Source of the DNA: Misgurnus anguillicaudatus
Taxonomy: Eukaryota > Chordata > Actinopteri > Cypriniformes > Cobitidae
Direction: 5' to 3'
Assembly (NCBI RefSeq): GCF_027580225.2
Contig: NC_073359.2
Span: forward strand, 16,686,001 to 16,750,000
Length of the DNA: 64,000 nt
Positions 47,001-62,000 of the stretch are shown piece after piece (the stretch's first letter is position 1; every line of letters starts with the position of its first letter). The notes beneath the pieces are model-generated. The model saw nothing but the letters and a program-made list of their open reading frames with translations, ran no database searches and was not told the origin of the DNA. Made by a program: the position numbers and the translations under genes.

Positions 47001-50000
47001 ATTCAGCTGATCTTCGGGTCTGGTGCTAGCACTTTTAGCATAGCTTAGCACAATCCATTGAATCTGATTAGACCATTAGCATCGCGCTAAAAATAACCAA
47101 AGAGTTTTGATATTTTTTCGACTTTCCTGATGCAACATGGCTGCAGAAGGCACAGCGATATTACGCACTGCCCGAAAATAGTCCCCTTGATTACTTTCAA
47201 TGGCAGGGGACTATTTTCGGGTAGTGCGTAATATCACTACACCTGCTGCAGCAATGCTACACCAGCAAAGTCCTTGATTATTACGCCAGAATGAGAGTAT
47301 AGTCCTAACCATATCTGCCTAGAAAATCGCAAGTTTTAATTTTCTGTCGGTCTTAGTACACGATGTAACTACAGAAGAGTTAACTTTAAAGAGTTTTCTT
47401 ATTTTTTTCCTATTTAAGTTATTTTTGTGCCCGATGCTGATGGTCTAATCAGATTCAATGGATTGTGCTAAGCTATGCTAAAAGTGTTAGCGCCAGACCC
47501 GGAGATCAGCTGAATGGATTTCAAAACGGTAAGAATTAAATGTTTAACTCTAGGGGAGCTGGAAAATGAGCATATTTTCAAAAAAAGTTGAATGTCCCTT
47601 TAATATATAAACAGGCCTATGCATATTTGTATGTAAACATAATGGTTTTATAATAGTTTTAGAACAAACACAAATGCTATAAATATAAGGAAGAAATAAT
47701 AGAAAACAGGAAAATGATGAAATATTTAATAAATGGTATTTATATAAATATAAATATAAATATAAATATAAATATAAATATAAATATAAATATAAATATA
47801 AATATAAATATATATATATAATAGATGATGGTATTACTTTTATATCATACTGTAAAATAATTGATTTACCAACAAAGAACAATATACATATTACATATAT
47901 GCCCATATATCAGTAGCCAAGCCATTTAAACTTTAATTTATCTAAAAAATAAACGTAACGAGATGAAAACGCTATAAAAACATTACACTAAATGAAAGCA
48001 TAGGGGAAACAGACTTCGACAGAACACCGATTCCATAAAAATCGCAGTTTAGTGCTAAAACACTTCACACCGTTATGCAGAGCTGTCACTTTCTGCCACC
48101 AGTTGGGCTCTGCCCACAAAAAACATCATCTCTGTTTGCAAACACGCAAATGGTCTATACGTATCAAGCTTAAAATATGCTTTGTGAAAACTTATTGTTT
48201 TGTTTTAAAGCGATAGTTCAGCGAAAAATAAAAATTTACTTACCCTTAAGCTATCCGTTTACACTTGGCATTAACATGCGTTTTCATTGATTGGATCACA
48301 AGTGGACGACGTAAATGCCAGGTGTAAACGGTGTTCAAAACGTTTTGTGCTCGTCCACTTTTGACCACTTTCAACCATATTCAGAGGTAGTCGAAACCCT
48401 TTTCGATCTGATTGCTTTTGTAGTGTAAACGCATGTGGTTGAATGTGTTCGAACAGCCACACGCGACCGCCTTCTCTCCGCCCATTTATTTAATCTGAGG
48501 TACTGAAAACAATCTTCTGGCGCGAACACATGGTGAACAGCGCTATTTTTAGCCTTTCATTGATAAAACTAAAGCGGCTGATCTCTGCAGTTTCATTTTG
48601 CAAGCTTGTGAAAGTTGCGCGATCCTATTTCATCAATTGCACTGAAATATCAGAGAAAGCTCGTAACGTTATATGTTAATGTACAAAACACTGTGCAGCA
48701 AGTTTACTTACAAGACAAGCAGTGGACTCCGACATAAGATTAGTTCGCGTCCATATAAACTCATCATAACTTAAATGACAGCGGAGAGACTCGCCCACCG
48801 TCTCGACAGACCGCCCTCTCACAGTATTCAGGACAGAAGGGGTCGAAAGTGGACAAAAGAGACGGATTTAAATACCAGATGTAAACGTAATGTGTCTCTC
48901 TCGTCCACTTGTGATCCGATCTATGAAAACACATCTTAATACCAAGTGTAAACAGCCCCGAGATACATATGCCCATCATCTTTCAGACGAACACAATTTA
49001 AGTTATTTTAGAAAATGTCCAAGCTTTATAACAGTAAAAAACGGGTTACACGATTCTGTCCAAAAAATTGCATCCATCCTTCACAGCAGTAATCCACATG
49101 GTTAATAAAGGCGTTCTGAGGGTAATCGATGCGATTTTGTACAAAAAATATCCATATTTTCAACTTTGTAACTAGGGTTGTGCCGATAGACGATAGTATC
49201 GTGTATCGACGATCTTCAGACATATCGCCAATGGCAGGCTTTCATGGCGATAGTCAAGACGATAGTTGGCGAATGGTTATTATTATTATCATAGTTTTAT
49301 ATTAGCACCGACAATGCATGCTTTTCCTCACATGAGGGTTTGTGGGCTTCACTTTACGCGGAGAGCTTGTAAAGAGAGAATTCCTTCTTGCACGTACCTG
49401 CACTTAATGCGCGCGTCTTGGTCTCCTTCTCTACCACTAAATCCAGCGCGCCGCGTCATGAGCAGCTGCGCTTCTCTCTGTCTCACGTGCACACGCTCTT
49501 GCATCTGTCCGCAGTCTAAACATAATCTAAAGTAGTAATCCTTATTTGTTCAGTTTAATGCGTTTCATGCGAGCTGATGCAAACTTTACTTTTTGTTTAA
49601 AATATGACCCGCTGCATATTAGCGCCTCTCTCTCACTCTCGCGTACGTGCAGAGAGCTGCGCTCTGTCCAAAGTCAGATCACTAGGTATTAATCCTGTTT
49701 ATGATATGCATTTCAATGAGTTGTGCAACACGTCCCTCGTGTTTAATATATGATTGTGTTTAAATATGATCGCGTTCCACTGGACCGATGAGTTTAAAAA
49801 GGCACCTCATGAGAGCACCACTGCTTGACACGTGTAGTCTTCTGCAACAGCACTAAATAAATGCATTGAATAGTTTGTATGTGCGCACGTGTGTGTGCGT
49901 GTGCAGATGCATGTTTTTACAGTTATTAAGTAATCATGATAGGGTTTTAATGACGCGCTCGCTTTAATGGCATCAGTTTTAAGAAGGTTGCGGTCATGAC

Positions 50001-53000
50001 AGTGTTTTACGGTCTTGTTTTTTTTGTCCACCCATCAAGTGACTTGTTATAATGAGTAAAAATTAACAAATAAAAAAAGAGTAAACTACTGCCCCGCCCC
50101 CCCCGATAATATCGTGTATCGCCGATCTCACAGGCTGACGATAGGACGATCTGAAAATAGGGCATATCGCCCAACACTATTTGTAACTAGCTTATGCATT
50201 ATGCAAAACGTACCATGCGTAAAATCCGGTGAGAATAGAATAGACTGTTTTAAACAGACACTTATTGAATCGTAATCAACACTTTATTTCTACTAATTTG
50301 GTGAAGCGTGACCAAAGGTCCACAAGAATGTTCTGTCTGAGGGATGATTATTTGCGGGCAGTACCTCACCTCCCATGGCAGTGTCGTTTGTTACAGGGTA
50401 CGGAGTAATGGCCTGTCTTCCGGAGTCTCTGACCCACGTCGAGCTCTTAACCAACATGGCATCAATCACAATCACTGCTTTAATCTCACAATCACCTTGA
50501 CCCGCCTGCTTTTAATTTTCGATGCTGTCCAACCGGGTGGATGTGTGTGCACTGTGCTTTTTGCCCTTCTTACTTGTGACTGATATTCATGCTCTCTCTT
50601 GTGTATGTTTCATGCTGCGTTACAGCTACTTGTCTGTAATTTGACTGCCGCTGTCGTCCTTTCCTGTTTGTATTTGGGTGCACTGCTCCTGAAGTGATCA
50701 AAGATGAATTATCTCTTTACAGACACCTTAAAACAGTCACATTGACGGGGAGTTGGATAACGCAGGTTGAGGGTTGCTGTTACTTAGGGTGGGAATGTAG
50801 CTAATCTTGAAAATGAAAGGGAATCTATTTCATTGCTAAAAAACGTTATTTTGTGTATTTGGTATAATACAATGTGTTTGTGTGGTTTATGGTTAAAAAC
50901 ACATTATTTTCCACATACCGTACAATTTAGTAGTTTCAGATTTCACTCTCTTCCTGAAATGCACTGGTTTTGTACAAAACTTATAGATTTGAAAAGCGCT
51001 TTGTCCCTGATTGGCCAACTAATCTGTACGTTGTGATTGGCCTGAATACCTCTGACGTCAGTCGGAATCGTGACACTCCTTACCATGTTTGAAAGATTCG
51101 GTCACAATTCAATGCCAACAGGAGTTAACTTACAGGCTGAGTCCAACGCGAGAGGAATTATGATAATGTCGGTCTTGTCTACATCACCAATCCCAGGAAG
51201 TAAACTGTTGCCTACAATCTGTGTGTTTGTTGTAGTCCAAGAAAAGATATTTTCGTTGGAGACGATAACTCGCGTCATCGTTTACTTTGGAGTACGTACC
51301 TTTTGCATATCGTTAACATGTACTAATACACACTTGCACACCAAAGGAAATGTAAAATCGTGAATCGGAACATAGGTGCCCTTTCAATTCCTGACACCCA
51401 ACACGATTAGCTTTTTTCTGCTGATAAATTACATACTGTCCCTTTAATACTGTCCCTTTAAACCAGGACACTGTCCCTTTAATTCTGCAGGTGACCACTG
51501 ATCTTGAAAATTAAATTTGAGTTAAATAAAAAATACACTGGTTTAAGACCGTGAACAGGACACATACTATACACTACAAAATTTCAAACGTAGTATTGTA
51601 GTGTGCTGTATCTAACATGTCCCCAGATACATAGTAAAAACTTTAAGATTTAGCCGCAGGTCCTAGTGCCTCTTGTGTTCCTGGCACAGAGATTGCACAC
51701 CCACTGTAATTCACGCATGTACTTTTTCTCTTCAGATAACTACTTCCTGTCCTTTGTGTGCAATCCTCAGGGACGAATAGAAACTACCGACATTATGGTT
51801 GAAAAGAATTTTCTTTTTCTGTTAAGCGGTCGGGTGGGAGGCCCGACTGTAAATTACAGGAATGATGAATCCCATTTACCCACAGAAGACTCACGATTTG
51901 CCCACCAGCGCATAAAGCCTTTTAATGGTTTAATTGTATCTCAAAGGAGTAGCTCACAGAAGCAGTCAAATTAGGGATTGTCCCATATTTTGGCTCTTGT
52001 GTGTGCATGCATGAGTGCGCATGCACTTTTTTAAAGTGAATATGGGATTTGCTTTTAATCTTGAAATAATTAGTTGAAGGTTTTTGTTACTTCAGAAGGG
52101 CTTAGCTGTAGATTTTGGTAACTAAAAGGGACCACAACCCTGTAAGGTGTGAATCGGCATCTGCCAATGCATTAATTTCTCTTGTAGCATAACTGGTAGG
52201 CACTCGCAACACCAAGGGTAGGTTTGAATCCCATAAAACACACAATAAGATGTTTCCCTTAAATGCACTGTATATTGTTTTTGATGATAGTGTCTTTATT
52301 AAATGTGGCATCTTATCCCAGGTTACTTTATGGAAGAATGTCTATGTAATATATGTTAATTTGCTTCAAACAAATGTGTCAGTTAAATATCAAAGCAGCA
52401 AGGTTTAACATTATTATGAAACAAACTTTACTAATATATGCATTTCCTAATAGCACAACTTGTAGTCTACGCAACTGTAAGTTTGTACAGCAAGTGTAAA
52501 TCTTTAAATGTAGTAATAACCGTCCACTGTCTGTTTGGCACACGGCTAACACTGTTCAACTCCAGATGACGTGATGTTGAACCAAGCCGGAGAGCATGGC
52601 AGCCATTGAAAGCAACTATTGTGCGTACGTAACACTCGTGATCTCTGTGCCTTGGGACGCTGCGCTGGCGGATATTGAGTCTAAAACGTTCCCAATCCCA
52701 AACGGCCCCATTCCACTGGGTTCCCCTAGGAAACCATATCTCCTGTGGCTACGCAGATATGCGAAAGCTACTGTTAACACCATCTGAACGAGGCAGAGTG
52801 TTCGAGCAGTAAGTGCCCGTCGTCGACACAAGCTTCTCTTTCATAGGCGGCAGAAAAGGAAGGAGTTTGGAGTAAGTGCGCAGTTTGTGTTAAAGGTCAG
52901 TTCGCGTGTACCGCACGCTCAGAGAATTTCATCCCCCGAGCTCTCACCTACAGAGTGGCTCGGGTTTTTCGAAACGGAAACACGCAAACACTCCAGAGAA

Positions 53001-56000
53001 GTCAAGAACGTGTTGATTTGGAAAATAACATGATTCAGGCACTTGACTGTTCAGAAGAGATGCTGATGTATGACCATTATAACTCTTTATACCACGGGGG
53101 TTTTGAATGCTTTATTCTAATTGGTTGAGAAATTTTCCACAGATATGCATTATTTCGTTGATAAACGCACACCTGACCTATCAAATGTCTTAAAAATAAG
53201 CACCAGAGCAATGTCTATGGTAGGGCGGTAACGATTAATCATGCAAATGCGCGTTTTCTCAATTAATGAATTTTATTGAATTACGGTGAAATCCCAGCAC
53301 ACCCAAAAGCCAGAGGGCACTCTTGTGCAGAAACTCCAATTGTGTCACAGTAGAAGTAACATTACAAACACTAATCTATAAGATTATTTATATCGCCGTT
53401 CTTCAAATAGTTTCAAGTATTTTCATGATAATAAAGGATATTTTGAATGATTTTGTTTGGCGAGTGTTGCTTTTTTAAATGCACATTGCACATTATAAAC
53501 AACTCATTGATAAGGACTTTTTACTGACCAAAACTGATTTCAGAAACTCTGATTCAAGGACAAAATATTTGAATTTGTTTTATTTTGAGTCAGAGTCGGA
53601 TGTTTTCCTATTCTGTGAAATATTCATATTATCATATAATATATCGTATTCTGGCTCATAAAATGTTTTTTTCATTAGCGTTGTAATTTTTTGTAGCCAG
53701 CAATGCAACGAAAAGCGTGGTCTCTTGACATTGTTTCTATCGCATCACATTCAAATCATAGTTCGAATTTTTTTTTTTTTTTTGCAGCATAACTGGCAGT
53801 TGTTGAATATTAAGATGTGATGCTACATACAAAGATGTCAATTTGACGCATATGTACCAACACTTAAAAATACCGCAGATTCCTGTAAATTCAATTACAG
53901 TAGCCAGAATGTGAAAAGTCGGCAAAGCTGCGATTGTATTGAGGTTTCGTTTCTTGGCATTGCAGGAATTACAATAAAAGCTGGAAGGCTTGCATTTATC
54001 AAAATGTGAGTATGGCAGTTGCTCATTGGGAATACCGCCAGCATATCACCCGGTCGACGAAATCCACCCAGAAAAGTGCAAAAACCGTTCCAATAACATC
54101 TGCATTTCCCCTGCAGTTGTGGCCTCCACACAAGGGAAATAAGCTTGCCTGCAAGCAGAAAACACGTAATTCAAAACCTTGGCGACATCGAGCTTCAAAC
54201 ATGACAGATGTGTTCTGAATTATGGGGTTTGAATGGCGCGGAAAGCCTCCAAAATTTGATGTGGTGCTTTTGATACATTTTGGTGAATTCACACTTGATT
54301 GCAAAAGTCCCTATATTTTGAAAGCCTAGCCTGTTTTGGCTGGAATCCACCAATGTTGGCATGCACGTGGTTCTGGATGTCCAGCTGATGCTGTGATGTA
54401 CATGCTTTGAATAATGCGATTGACGGCCGTGAATGTGTTTTGTTGCAGGCTTCATCGCAGCAGCTGAAGTTTACGACGTCAGACTCGTGCGATCGCATCA
54501 AGGATGAGTTTCAGTTCCTTCAAGCACAATACCACAGGTATGCACCTACACTTTCAATTCCTTAAAACAGGGGTTTTTGGATGTTTTGGTCAGACGAACC
54601 CCCTTGACCTAAATTATTTATATTTAATAGCACATTTGCATGTGTAATCAGTATTATTTTGCATCGGTATTGTCATTATTACCTGTTATTAGATCCTACT
54701 CTGGTCATTTTCTTTTATTGGCACATATTATTAGCTCTCAGTTATATGATATGATATAATGTTGTGTGTAATGGTCACATGGCAATGATGGTGTACAGAA
54801 TAATAACAATAATATAAATAAATAATTTATTATTTATTTCTTTAAATTGTTATGATTTACTTGTAAAAAAAATTCATCAAGTCACAAACTCTCTGTAATA
54901 GGTTTGCAAACCCCAGTTTGGAAAACTGTTCATTAAAGAAACAGTTAAGCGAAAAATGAAAATGCTGCCATTTACCTTCATGTTGTTCCAAAGCCTGTTT
55001 GTTGTGACTTAATTTTGACAAATTTTACTGATCGTCTTTTCCCATGCATTTAAAGTGATGACTTAAGGGGGTCGCACACCGGACGCGCACCGCCGCGTCG
55101 AGTCGCGTCTAGGACAACTTAGAGTTATCGTAAACCAGAAGTGCACATTAAATAGCGCGAGCTTAGTCAGATAGCGTCTACTTCAAAATGCGAAATATAC
55201 GTTAGCAGCCAATGTTAATCGTTAATGATTTGAGACAAATATGATGTTATTTTATGTTAAACTATGTGAGTGGCACAACAGGGATTTGAGCAACTTCTTG
55301 AGTCAAAGCTGGTGTGCGTATACTCATAGAAAACAATGTGTTTGATTTATTTTTAGAACGCCACTGCGCGGTGCTGAGCTGCGCGTACGGTGTGTGACCC
55401 CCTTTAGACTTTCAAACTTCAAAAACGACGCAGCACTTTTTAAAGTAATCTCATGTGTAATGTTCAAATCTTTCTGAAGCTAAATGATAGCTTTGTGTAA
55501 AAAACATTTAGACCGATTAAATGGACTGAATTAGCCAATTTATTAAATTGTTTAACTCAAAAACACTGTATTTTTCACACAAAACTGGCATATGACTTTA
55601 GACATTTGTATCACAATTTTGCATGTGCATTTTTGCATGTGATTTTGCATCCTTTTTGATCGAGGAAGCTCCAGTCCCCATTCGCTTCACTTGCATGGAT
55701 AAGAATGGGCAAAGTCTTAACAATTGCTCCTGTGTTTTACTAAAAAACAAAGCCATAAGTTTGAAACAACATGAGTGTAAGCAAATTAAATTTTCCATTT
55801 GGCGTGTACCATTACTTTAAGGGGCGGTTCATATTTCGCTTGTAAAACCGCGCGGAAAACACAACTGTCGGTTGGTTCTTGTCACATGACCTGCAGTGTG
55901 CTTGCGTCATTCTGAAAAGTTGAAATGTTTTTAACTCGATGCTTTGTGGACGTGCCTGGAAAAAACGAGCGGCCGCTTCGATTATGAGCACGCATACTGT

Positions 56001-59000
56001 GAAATGTGAATCGCCTCTAATGCTACGTACACACCAAACATGGGACATCGTGTTACTTGCTCTAGATTACTCGCGGGATTTAACTTCGTGTCATGCGAAT
56101 TTTTTGCTCGAGTTGAATATTTTCAACTTGGGCGAAGACACGTTTTAGACGAAAAGCGTGTGTTTTCGCTGCAAACGTGCCGCCCTATGCCCCCATTGGC
56201 ATCGGCCCACGCGAGGACGCGTCTTATCGCGTCTTTGCGTTGACTTTGTATGTAATCTACTCGCGCAAATCGTTGAACTCGCATCTGATGTGAACCCACA
56301 GTAAGGAAGGACACTACAAAGCCACGCGACTGAACTTACTATTAGCTGGCTTATATTTTCATCTAATGCCTCATTCCCATGCCGATTATCTGATGCCTTG
56401 ACTTCTGTAGACGCAGACTAAAGACTCTTTAAAGTGCACCGGGAAGATACAAAGGCTCAGCTACTGGCCCGTTTTTAAGGCAACATGTCTTTCCCTCCCT
56501 ATCCCCATGACAACAAGCGAACCCTCATTTAACCCTGATACACAGAAGAATAGGCCCTACATTTTGTATGTGTATTCAGCGCATGGATTCTCCTCCGTTG
56601 ACTTCAATTGAGATGCACGAGACAAGTCGTTTTTTTCTAGGCTTTTAAAAGAAATGTACTGCGGGCGGTCCCCAGAGTCTAGCCGAGCTGTCGCTCTGTT
56701 CTCCAAATGCATAAATAGATCAGGGAATACATAAATCAAAATAAGAATGACAGCAGGAGCGATTTGGAAGCGGAAAGGAACGGCAATAAAACTCCATCAA
56801 CGTGTCTTCGTCTTTTTTTTTGGTGCCTTCAGGAGGTCTCGGCCAATCAGTGGCTGGCACGGCCAATCACAGGTAGCCTGGCAGCAGGGAGGATGGTCAC
56901 CATGACAACCCCCAATATATGTTACACAGTCATAGCAGCAGTTTTTTTTTTCTTTTTTTGGGATAAGTGGAAGCAGCAGACTGGAGAGGTATGAAGAGAC
57001 ACAGAGCAGTTGTCATTCGCAAAAGAAAAAGAAACCTCTAGTATTGAATTTAATGGCTGCTGTCACTTTGTTCCTATATGGTAGACTTTTTCTTGGCTTG
57101 TTTCATATGAACACTGGATGTAATCCAGTCCGATGCCGAGCGTAATTGTTTTCCATATGGAACAGCTAATTGATTCCGTTTTTTCACAATGATGGAAATT
57201 CCACATCTTTGTTTGCTTTGGGAACAAAAGAAACACTAGTGAGCCCAGTTGGGTGTCTGGATCTGATGATATGAAACATCTCCAAAGCAGAGCTATGGCA
57301 TAATGTGCTCAGGATACATTGAGCTATGGTGCTCATGGCTTTGTTGTCCCTGAAAATGAAAAGGGGTAGTCTTAAAAAGAAGATATATGCTATCAAAAAC
57401 CTGCAAACTGTATTACCAACCCTAAAAAATGTTTTACCAGTGTTGTTTGTTTTGTCTCTCTAGTCTGAAGCTCGAATGCGACAAGCTGGCCAGCGAGAAG
57501 TCAGAAATGCAACGTCATTACATCATGGTAAGTCTGCACAGGATGCGGTCTCCTCCAGAGGGATGAGCCTCAGGCTAGATGTGCCCTAACAGGAGCCTAG
57601 TCTCACTCCCTCTCCTGTTTTTCTTCTGCTCTATTACCATCTTGTATGCCCCCCATTCCATCCCCCAGACCCCCTCTAACCTCATTGCCTCCAGCCCCGG
57701 GCCCCGTGTTGCCGTCTGATATTCCTCCTCTAATTGATCCATCGAGCGGCTTAATCTCATTTAATCTGTGCAGCGTCGCTCTCACACGCATCAGCCAGCG
57801 CTCTCCCCTCCTCCCTCTAATAGGCTATCGGGTTCCCCGCTACGTCCGCACCCGCTGGATGATGGGGGGGTGGGTGTCCGATTTGCGTGGGTGGTAATTG
57901 CTTTAGGGACCTACTGCTGCTCTGCAAAAGCCGACCCTGATCTAACTCTTGCTCCTTCTCTGGAGCATCGGATCTGTAGCTTTTACTGTAAATACTGTAG
58001 CTTTTACAGCAATGCTCTTCAAGCTACATGTCACGTTGTATTGTGCACAGGGCTTTAAAGGGGATGTCTGTTAATGTCTCTTATCCATGTGATATTACGC
58101 AGTCCAATTTTGTGAATCTGCTCTGGTTCATTCTTTGCGTTGTGTAACTTTTAGAAGGATCTCTTGACAGAAATGCAATATGCATAACTATATTATTAGT
58201 GGTGTATGAAGACTTAACATAATGAACTGTATTATTTCGATTACCTATTAATGAGACGTTTTTATCTACATACACCACAGGATTTAGATGGAAGTCGGTG
58301 TCATGTTTCTACAGTAGCCCCAAATGTTCTATAGAGCGCGTTTCGTCACTACATTGTCTCAAACGATGACGTGTTTGTCCTGTGGCGGCTACTGTAGTTT
58401 CTCTATGCGTTTCGAAAGGGAGGGGTGAGCTGTGAACTGAGCCGTTAGTTGCATTTCACAATTTCGCCACAAGATGCCGCCCAAAAAATCTACACAGTGG
58501 ACATTAAAATCAATTTATCGCAGTTAGATCAGTTTAAACTTGTTACAGAGTATTTTTGTGCCGAATGCACTTCGCCAGGGTTTGTACAAGTTTCAGAAAG
58601 TTTTTTTCGAATACGGATCCAGCTGATCCGTATCAGGGCTAAACCATACGTATCATTTATTTTTATGGGCACCGGAAAACCATGCCCACACGTCAATCAG
58701 CGGGAGAGCGAGAACCGAGGACGCTAGAAGTCACGGGCATCATTTCACGTGAAAGTTTTGTTTTATATCAAGACTCAACAATGGCACGAAAGAAGACGAG
58801 TGTTTTTGGATGTTAGGAGAAGTAAGCCAGCCTTATGGAAACAATGGATATAGATTGTTTATACAGGGTAGAGGCGGAGTTTTGCGTGTGTGTTTGTTTA
58901 ACGTTGGAAATAGGCCTGTAAGTGGATATTATATAAACGAAACACGAACATGTAATGAATCATTAATTACCAAGTGTTGTATAAAGTGTTGCATGACTCG

Positions 59001-62000
59001 TGAATCGCTCCTCCCGCAGCTCGTAACTCCTTCTTCCGAATTTTTTCGTACGTCATCCGAAAGAATCTGTTAAGCTGATCTGTCTTTTATAAATCTGATA
59101 AAACTAAAGGCTATTTGAAGATATAGAGTAATATTACATTCTTCATAGGTACTCCAGATTAACATCAGATACACATAAACAGCTTGTGTTATGGGAGCTT
59201 TAGGACTACCGTTTTTCAATATTTTACTATGTTTTTACCTCAACTTAGACGAATTAATACATAACGATCTTTTTTCAATGCGTGCACTTTTAATCTTTGT
59301 ACAGTGCATCGTGAATGTGTTAGCATTTAGCCTAGCCCCATTCATTTCTATGGCTCAAAACAGGGATGAATTTAGAAGCCACCAAACACTTTCATGTTTT
59401 CTTTATTTAAAGACTCTTACATGATTAGTTACACGAGTAAGTATGGTGGCACAAAATAAAACTTTTGTTTGGAGCCATAGGAATGAATGAGGCTAGGCTA
59501 AATGCTAACACATTCAAAAAGTGCTGTACAAAGATTAAAAGTGCACGCATTGAAAAAAGATAGGTATGTAATAATTCATCTAAGTTGAAGTAAGAACATA
59601 GTAAAATATTGAAAATGGTTGTGTTTTCCTTTAACACATCCATTCTTAGAGTGTAACTTAGATCTTTATTTAAAGGAATAGTTCACCCAGTCACGAAAAT
59701 AATATAATTTGCTGCACCCTCATACCATCCCAGATGTATATGACGTCCTTACTTCAGTTGAACATGAACAAAATATTTTTTATTAAAATACAGATAAATA
59801 CCAATCTGATTGTAGGATTAAATATCATCTGATAGTTACATTAGCGTTCATTAAAAATATAACCACTGCAGTTAGCTAGCTTTTGTTAGTAGTTCATAGT
59901 GTGTAGTAGGCTAGATTTTCTTTATGTATGTTAACATTTTAAACAATGAAAAAACTTCAACAAGTAAAATAAAATAAAATATTTTAATATAAATAAAGTT
60001 TAATAGACTATCAAAAAAGTATCCATCCAGATTGTTTTATCCGTTGTGGTAGCCCTTGCTCACAAAAAGGTTGGAGACCCCTGCACTAGAGAGTCCTGGA
60101 TATTAGGTTAATTAAATGAATATTATTATTAATAATAATATTTGTAATACTCTATTTGTTGTTTGTATTTTTCTGCAGTACTACGAGATGTCCTATGGGC
60201 TGAACATTGAAATGCACAAGCAGGTAAGTTTGACTCCTGTATAGCTAAGTGGTAGAGCATTGCGTTAGCAGTGCAAAAGGTCATGGGATCGAACCTAGGG
60301 AACAGAAATACTGATAAAATGTAAACCTTGTAACGCACTGGATAAAGCGTTTGACAAATGCATAAATGCAAACAACAAATCTGAAAAAATCTGTTTTGTT
60401 TATTGTGTACGTTTTGAATATGTGTATTGTATCATGCGCTAAGTATGACGCCAAAATACTAAAAATCTATTTGTCATGGAAAACAATTTATAGACCCCTT
60501 CAAGGTTTGTAAACATTGAATGACTATTGGGTGCAGCATGGGGTCAAACTGTTCATACCATCCAGGCTTTATAATTTAAGCTAACAGGGCTTAAAAATGA
60601 TGACTTACCTCAAATGAAGTGAGCACTACAAACACAAGCCTCTTTGATATTTGCATTGTTCCAGTCTGCATGTTAATTGCTTGCAGCCGCAGATGTTGTC
60701 TTTTTTGTTTTTTGAGATTCTACACGAATCGCGAAAACTTAACGGAAGACCTGGTGCGATTTTCATAGCCCACGACGTAAGCAGGCATTTTTGACGATAC
60801 CGAATAATACGCAACTCAATCTGCTGTAATGGCTTTCTGACCCCGACATGCGCAGTGGGAACCGCCTGTGATGTGAACCGTGAAGGGGTCTATTAAATAG
60901 CTCCTTAATTGTGATCTTGTTTTTAAGCCTCTGAATTGTGTCATATAAAATGTGCACATACAGTATTGGTAAGGCTAGTTTAGACTAGTTGACTAGCTGC
61001 ACTGAACAGATTTAGCGAAAAATTGCTTGAACAGGTAGCACCACCCGAAATTCACCCTGTAATTTAAGCCAATAATATCAAGCCACTCAAACATGCGAAT
61101 CTCAGTTCCTTTTGGATTTATTAACAGTACAGAAATTATACACTTTGACTTTAATAATACCATACGACTGATAACAAAGTATGAGTCTAGCCCTTAAATC
61201 TTTATACATCAGATGGACTCTAGCCATTAGTAGCGCACAGACTAATTGAGAGATGCCTAATGGCAGTGGCGATCGACAGTCTGAAACGCTGCACCCAGTC
61301 CACTGAAGACAATTTATCTTTCTGCCACTTTAAATAAAACAGGTGATATACAGTATGTTTTTAAAAAGTCAGCCAGCACAGAGATAGAAAGCGTAATATA
61401 CACAGAATAAGAGATGCCAGGATATGGCATACATGAAGTGTCAGCACGACATGCTTTTAAAACAGGGTTATTGTTGCCTCTCTTTTTGTCTCACTTGCAC
61501 ATGTTTTTTTTTCTCTGCCGAGCTCTCGCTGGCTTTTTATTACTCTGATAAATCACCGTTTCCAGACCACACCTCTGTCTGAAGTGTCAACGATATTTAA
61601 AATGATGCACGTCACGTAAATGCAACATGCATGAATATTAAATTTTTTTTTTGGTAGTTGCACGATTATTGTAGATTTAAAGAAAACGCAATTTATGAAG
61701 AAAAATGCTGTAGTGGTCTCAGAATTTTGTGTTTACATAAAATCGTATTTGCAGTGGACTACTGATATTTTGGGAGCCATGTGACTATGGGGATTTGTGA
61801 CAAAGGGAAGATTTTGCTGAGCGTGTGTGTGTGTTTCTCCCTACAGGCGGAGATTGTGAAGAGATTAAATGGGATCTGCGCTCAGGTCTTGCCTTACCTG
61901 TCTCAAGAGGTACAGAGAGAGAGATGACATCCTTACCAGAACATTCAGTCATGCAGCATAACACCCTGCCAACCATGTTTAAAATTAGTTTGTTAGTACT

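Larger units (their letters stand above)
45690..48030. mobile_element. Outer transposon of a three-level nest
   Basis: The left end has TGTTCTGTCGAAGTTTGTT then CGTTTTCATTACGTTTAT. The right end reads, in inverse, TGTTCTGTCGAAGTCTGTT then CGTTTTCATCTCGTTACG. The inverted arms continue to the inner element, so peptides read from 45783 plus and 47906 minus are alike. Inside lie 45949-47603 and, within that, 46050-47000. Confidence 0.72.

Noticed and set aside
47550..47906. 118-residue minus-strand frame with Tyr-Leu repeats
   Set aside because: Comes from the ATAAAT microsatellite and the inverted arm of the outer transposon.
52596..52831. Opposed small open frames near 52.6-52.8 kb considered as an extra tle5 exon
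   Set aside because: No TLE similarity and no splice signals giving a compatible phase; exon 1 to exon 2 joining is complete without it.
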